From Bradyrhizobium amphicarpaeae (lineage in GTDB: Bacteria > Pseudomonadota > Alphaproteobacteria > Rhizobiales > Xanthobacteraceae): a DNA stretch of 64,000 nt. The stretch lies in assembly GCF_002266435.3 (NCBI RefSeq), contig NZ_CP029426.2:5920001-5984000 (forward strand), read 5' to 3'. Position 1 is the stretch's first letter, and each line of letters begins with the position of its first letter. Both the position numbers and the translations under genes were made by a program. The notes beneath the pieces are model-generated. The model made no database searches. It had not been told where the DNA came from and worked only from the letters and a program-made list of their open reading frames with translations. Positions 62,670-64,000 of this stretch are shown here, one piece after another.

Positions 62670-63614
62670 TCAGAACATCGGCGCGTCCTCATGCCACATC
62701 ACAAGCGCTTCCATGTCCACCAGAACGATCTTCTCGGATAACGCTGCCGACTCGACCGCTTCGTCAGTAAATGTCGAAGTGGTGACAACGTAGCCACGAT
62801 GGGCATTCTGCTCTTCGACAACGCCCTTGAACTGCTGAATCGTTGGCCTCCCGATCTTGTTACCTGACGCGTTTCGCTTGCATTGAACGACAACCAAGCC
62901 TTCAGAATGGACAGCGAAACCATCGACGCCAAAATCATTTGATTTTCGGGTAGCCCATGCATTGAGGCCCGCAGCGTCGAAGAAACTCATCGTGTGGCGC
63001 TCGAACTGGCATGGATCCATGTTCAGCAGATAGGCGCGAAGCGCCATCTCTTCTGGCGGAGTCGCGAAACGTGTCGGATCCATTGGCTGCTCCCTCATAG
63101 CAGCCTTCATTTGCGCGCTGGCGCGGCGCAAACGTTCGTCCTGAACTATGACATCGATGATCTCGGCAATATGCGGTCGCACCTCGGGGGTGGTCACGAC
63201 GGCCTCGATGATCGAGGTGATACCCGCCGTTCCCAAAAAGATCAGCAACAACACAGGCACGCCGAGGGCACCGCCAAACACAGCGATACCGGCAGCCTGT
63301 CCGCCAACCAACGGGATGGCCGCCAACGTTGCGGGAAGAGCGATCTTCACCGACAGGGGGAGATCAGAGCTCCGGTAATTCGAAACAGCTTCAGAAACGT
63401 TCTTTGCAACCGCAACGATTGCGGTCCGCGCACTCATGAGCGAGTTCAGCTTCTTGAGCTTCTCTGTTGGGCTCAAGTCACTTGCGATGACAGTTCGAGA
63501 CTCGCTAAGCCACCGTATCGCGAGCACTCGATCCTCTGCCCGTGTGCGCTTGATGGCGGAAGCAAATCGAGCGACCAACCATTCTTTAATGCTACCCTTA
63601 ATTGCATCAAACAT
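62670..63614 (-). CDS. Membrane-anchored Mrr-type restriction endonuclease
   Basis: The product has 314 residues. N-terminal helices (1-85) are followed by two adjacent hydrophobic, Gly-rich segments (about 88-112 and 113-138), then a Mrr catalytic domain: FERHTMSFFDAAGL, Asp231 in DFGVDGF, and Gln244/Lys246 in VVQCKRN, i.e. the D-QxK core of this nuclease group. The end (GYVVTTSTFTDEAVESAALS) also fits Mrr. A membrane anchor on a Mrr domain hints at a nuclease acting close to the envelope, for example on entering DNA (inference). The gene stands upstream of the Schlafen gene on the same strand. Confidence 0.85.
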   Translation of the reverse strand: MFDAIKGSIKEWLVARFASAIKRTRAEDRVLAIRWLSESRTVIASDLSPTEKLKKLNSLMSARTAIVAVAKNVSEAVSNYRSSDLPLSVKIALPATLAAIPLVGGQAAGIAVFGGALGVPVLLLIFLGTAGITSIIEAVVTTPEVRPHIAEIIDVIVQDERLRRASAQMKAAMREQPMDPTRFATPPEEMALRAYLLNMDPCQFERHTMSFFDAAGLNAWATRKSNDFGVDGFAVHSEGLVVVQCKRNASGNKIGRPTIQQFKGVVEEQNAHRGYVVTTSTFTDEAVESAALSEKIVLVDMEALVMWHEDAPMF

Positions 63615-63683
63615 GATAGATTCCTAATGGTCGCAATCAGTTTTATAGTGAAATGGCAAAATTTTGGCTAGGGTTAATTGATA

Positions 63684-63797
63684 ATGAGAGCATTGTTGAC
63701 TTCGATTTTGTTGATCGTCATTCCTTCCATGTGCCATTGCGAAGATGCTTCTGCTCCGAGCCGAATCGAGAGCATTACGAAGTCGGCCGAGAGCTAG
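63684..63797 (+). CDS. Possible signal-peptide-like small gene
   Basis: ATG 63684 opens a frame of 37 codons beginning MRALLTSILLIVIPSMCHCE, i.e. a hydrophobic leader with cysteines at its end. Its stop (TAG, 63795-63797) overlaps by one base the GTG of the frame that runs to the window edge, a pattern of coupled genes. The frame could also be a remnant. There is no strong ribosome site. Confidence 0.3.
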   Translation: MRALLTSILLIVIPSMCHCEDASAPSRIESITKSAES

Positions 63798-64000
63798 TGC
63801 CCAGCATTCCACCTCTCCCATCTGTCTCGCTGCCTTCAATGCCCGATCTCTCCCTGCCCGACTTTTCCGACGCGACAGGCAAGGTGATGACGGAATTCAA
63901 TGCTTTCACGCAGCAAGTCGGCGACGCTTTGCCGATGCTCGAGCAGATGGGATACGAGGTCACGACGTTCAAAGTAACCTGGGGCCTTCCTCCGAAGGCT
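63797..64000 (+). CDS. Partial gene at the right edge, function unknown
   Basis: An open frame of 68 codons reaches the end of the window and is therefore truncated here. The readable part has a proline-rich start (PPLPSVSLPSMPDLSLPDFS) followed by TEFNAFTQQVGDALPMLEQM and GYEVTTFKVTWGLPPKA. The codon pattern looks coding. Start candidates are GTG 63797 and ATG 63839; the frame stays open upstream. I do not recognise the family. Confidence 0.6.
   Translation, partial: MPSIPPLPSVSLPSMPDLSLPDFSDATGKVMTEFNAFTQQVGDALPMLEQMGYEVTTFKVTWGLPPKA

Noticed and set aside
1..64000. CRISPR array, tRNA, rRNA or transposase gene
   Set aside because: No regularly spaced repeats, tRNA-like cloverleaf, ribosomal RNA sequence or transposase motif was seen anywhere in the window.

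Overview
The window is chromosomal DNA of an alphaproteobacterium of the Bradyrhizobium type. GC content is high, many genes overlap by four bases (ATGA, GTGA or TTGA), and several genes start with GTG or TTG. The flagellar regulator is of the Rem/FtcR/LafR class, FlbT and FlaF are present, a MotC/MotE pair accompanies MotA and MotB, and the outer-membrane porin is of the Omp2 type. Gene order and the regulator match what is known as the lateral (thin) flagellar system of Bradyrhizobium. The species assignment is inferred from these features; no search was run.

Layout: (1) 29-3138 holds a Tat-exported dienelactone hydrolase-like protein, a MarR-type regulator and a membrane coiled-coil protein. 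(2) 3958-38570 is one nearly complete flagellar cluster. Most of it is on the minus strand, in five blocks read right to left: motA-fliM-small membrane gene-fliN-fliG-flhB; flgB-flgC-fliE-flgG-flgA-flgI-motE-flgH-fliL-fliP; two tandem flagellin genes; fliF-fliH-motB-motC-fliK-lytic transglycosylase; and flgE-flgK-flgL-flaF-flbT-flgD-fliQ-flhA-fliR-fliJ-flgJ/cheL-flgN-membrane protein. The master regulator ftcR and the DUF1217-flgF-fliI block are on the plus strand. The export gate, C-ring, rod, hook, filament, stator and the flagellin regulator FlbT are therefore all encoded together. (3) 39405-48486 holds a second MarR protein closely related to the one at 1595, a porin, a third MarR, an alpha/beta-hydrolase-like protein without the usual serine, a ketopantoate-reductase-like protein, a winged-helix/YkgJ-type cysteine cluster protein and a HerA-like ATPase. 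(4) 48490-59525 is a transport and oxidation block: a branched-chain amino acid type ABC transporter with both permeases fused, two CMD/AhpD-like proteins, a luciferase-like monooxygenase, a MetQ/NlpA-type binding protein, a small membrane protein, a Tat-dependent oligopeptide-type binding protein and a protein with a duplicated motif. (5) 59526-60632 is non-coding and rich in repeat-like sequence. (6) 60633-63614 looks visibly less GC-rich and carries an RX4H (HEPN-like) protein, a Schlafen/AlbA_2 protein and a membrane-anchored Mrr-type nuclease. This is a plausible acquired, defence-type island. A partial gene runs off the right edge.

The best candidates for follow-up are the structured leader shared by the two flagellin genes (two of its helices keep pairing despite sequence change), the HEPN/Schlafen/Mrr-TM trio, and the two paralogous MarR proteins with a conserved four-cysteine C-terminus that flank the flagellar cluster. 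No tRNA, rRNA or CRISPR array was seen.
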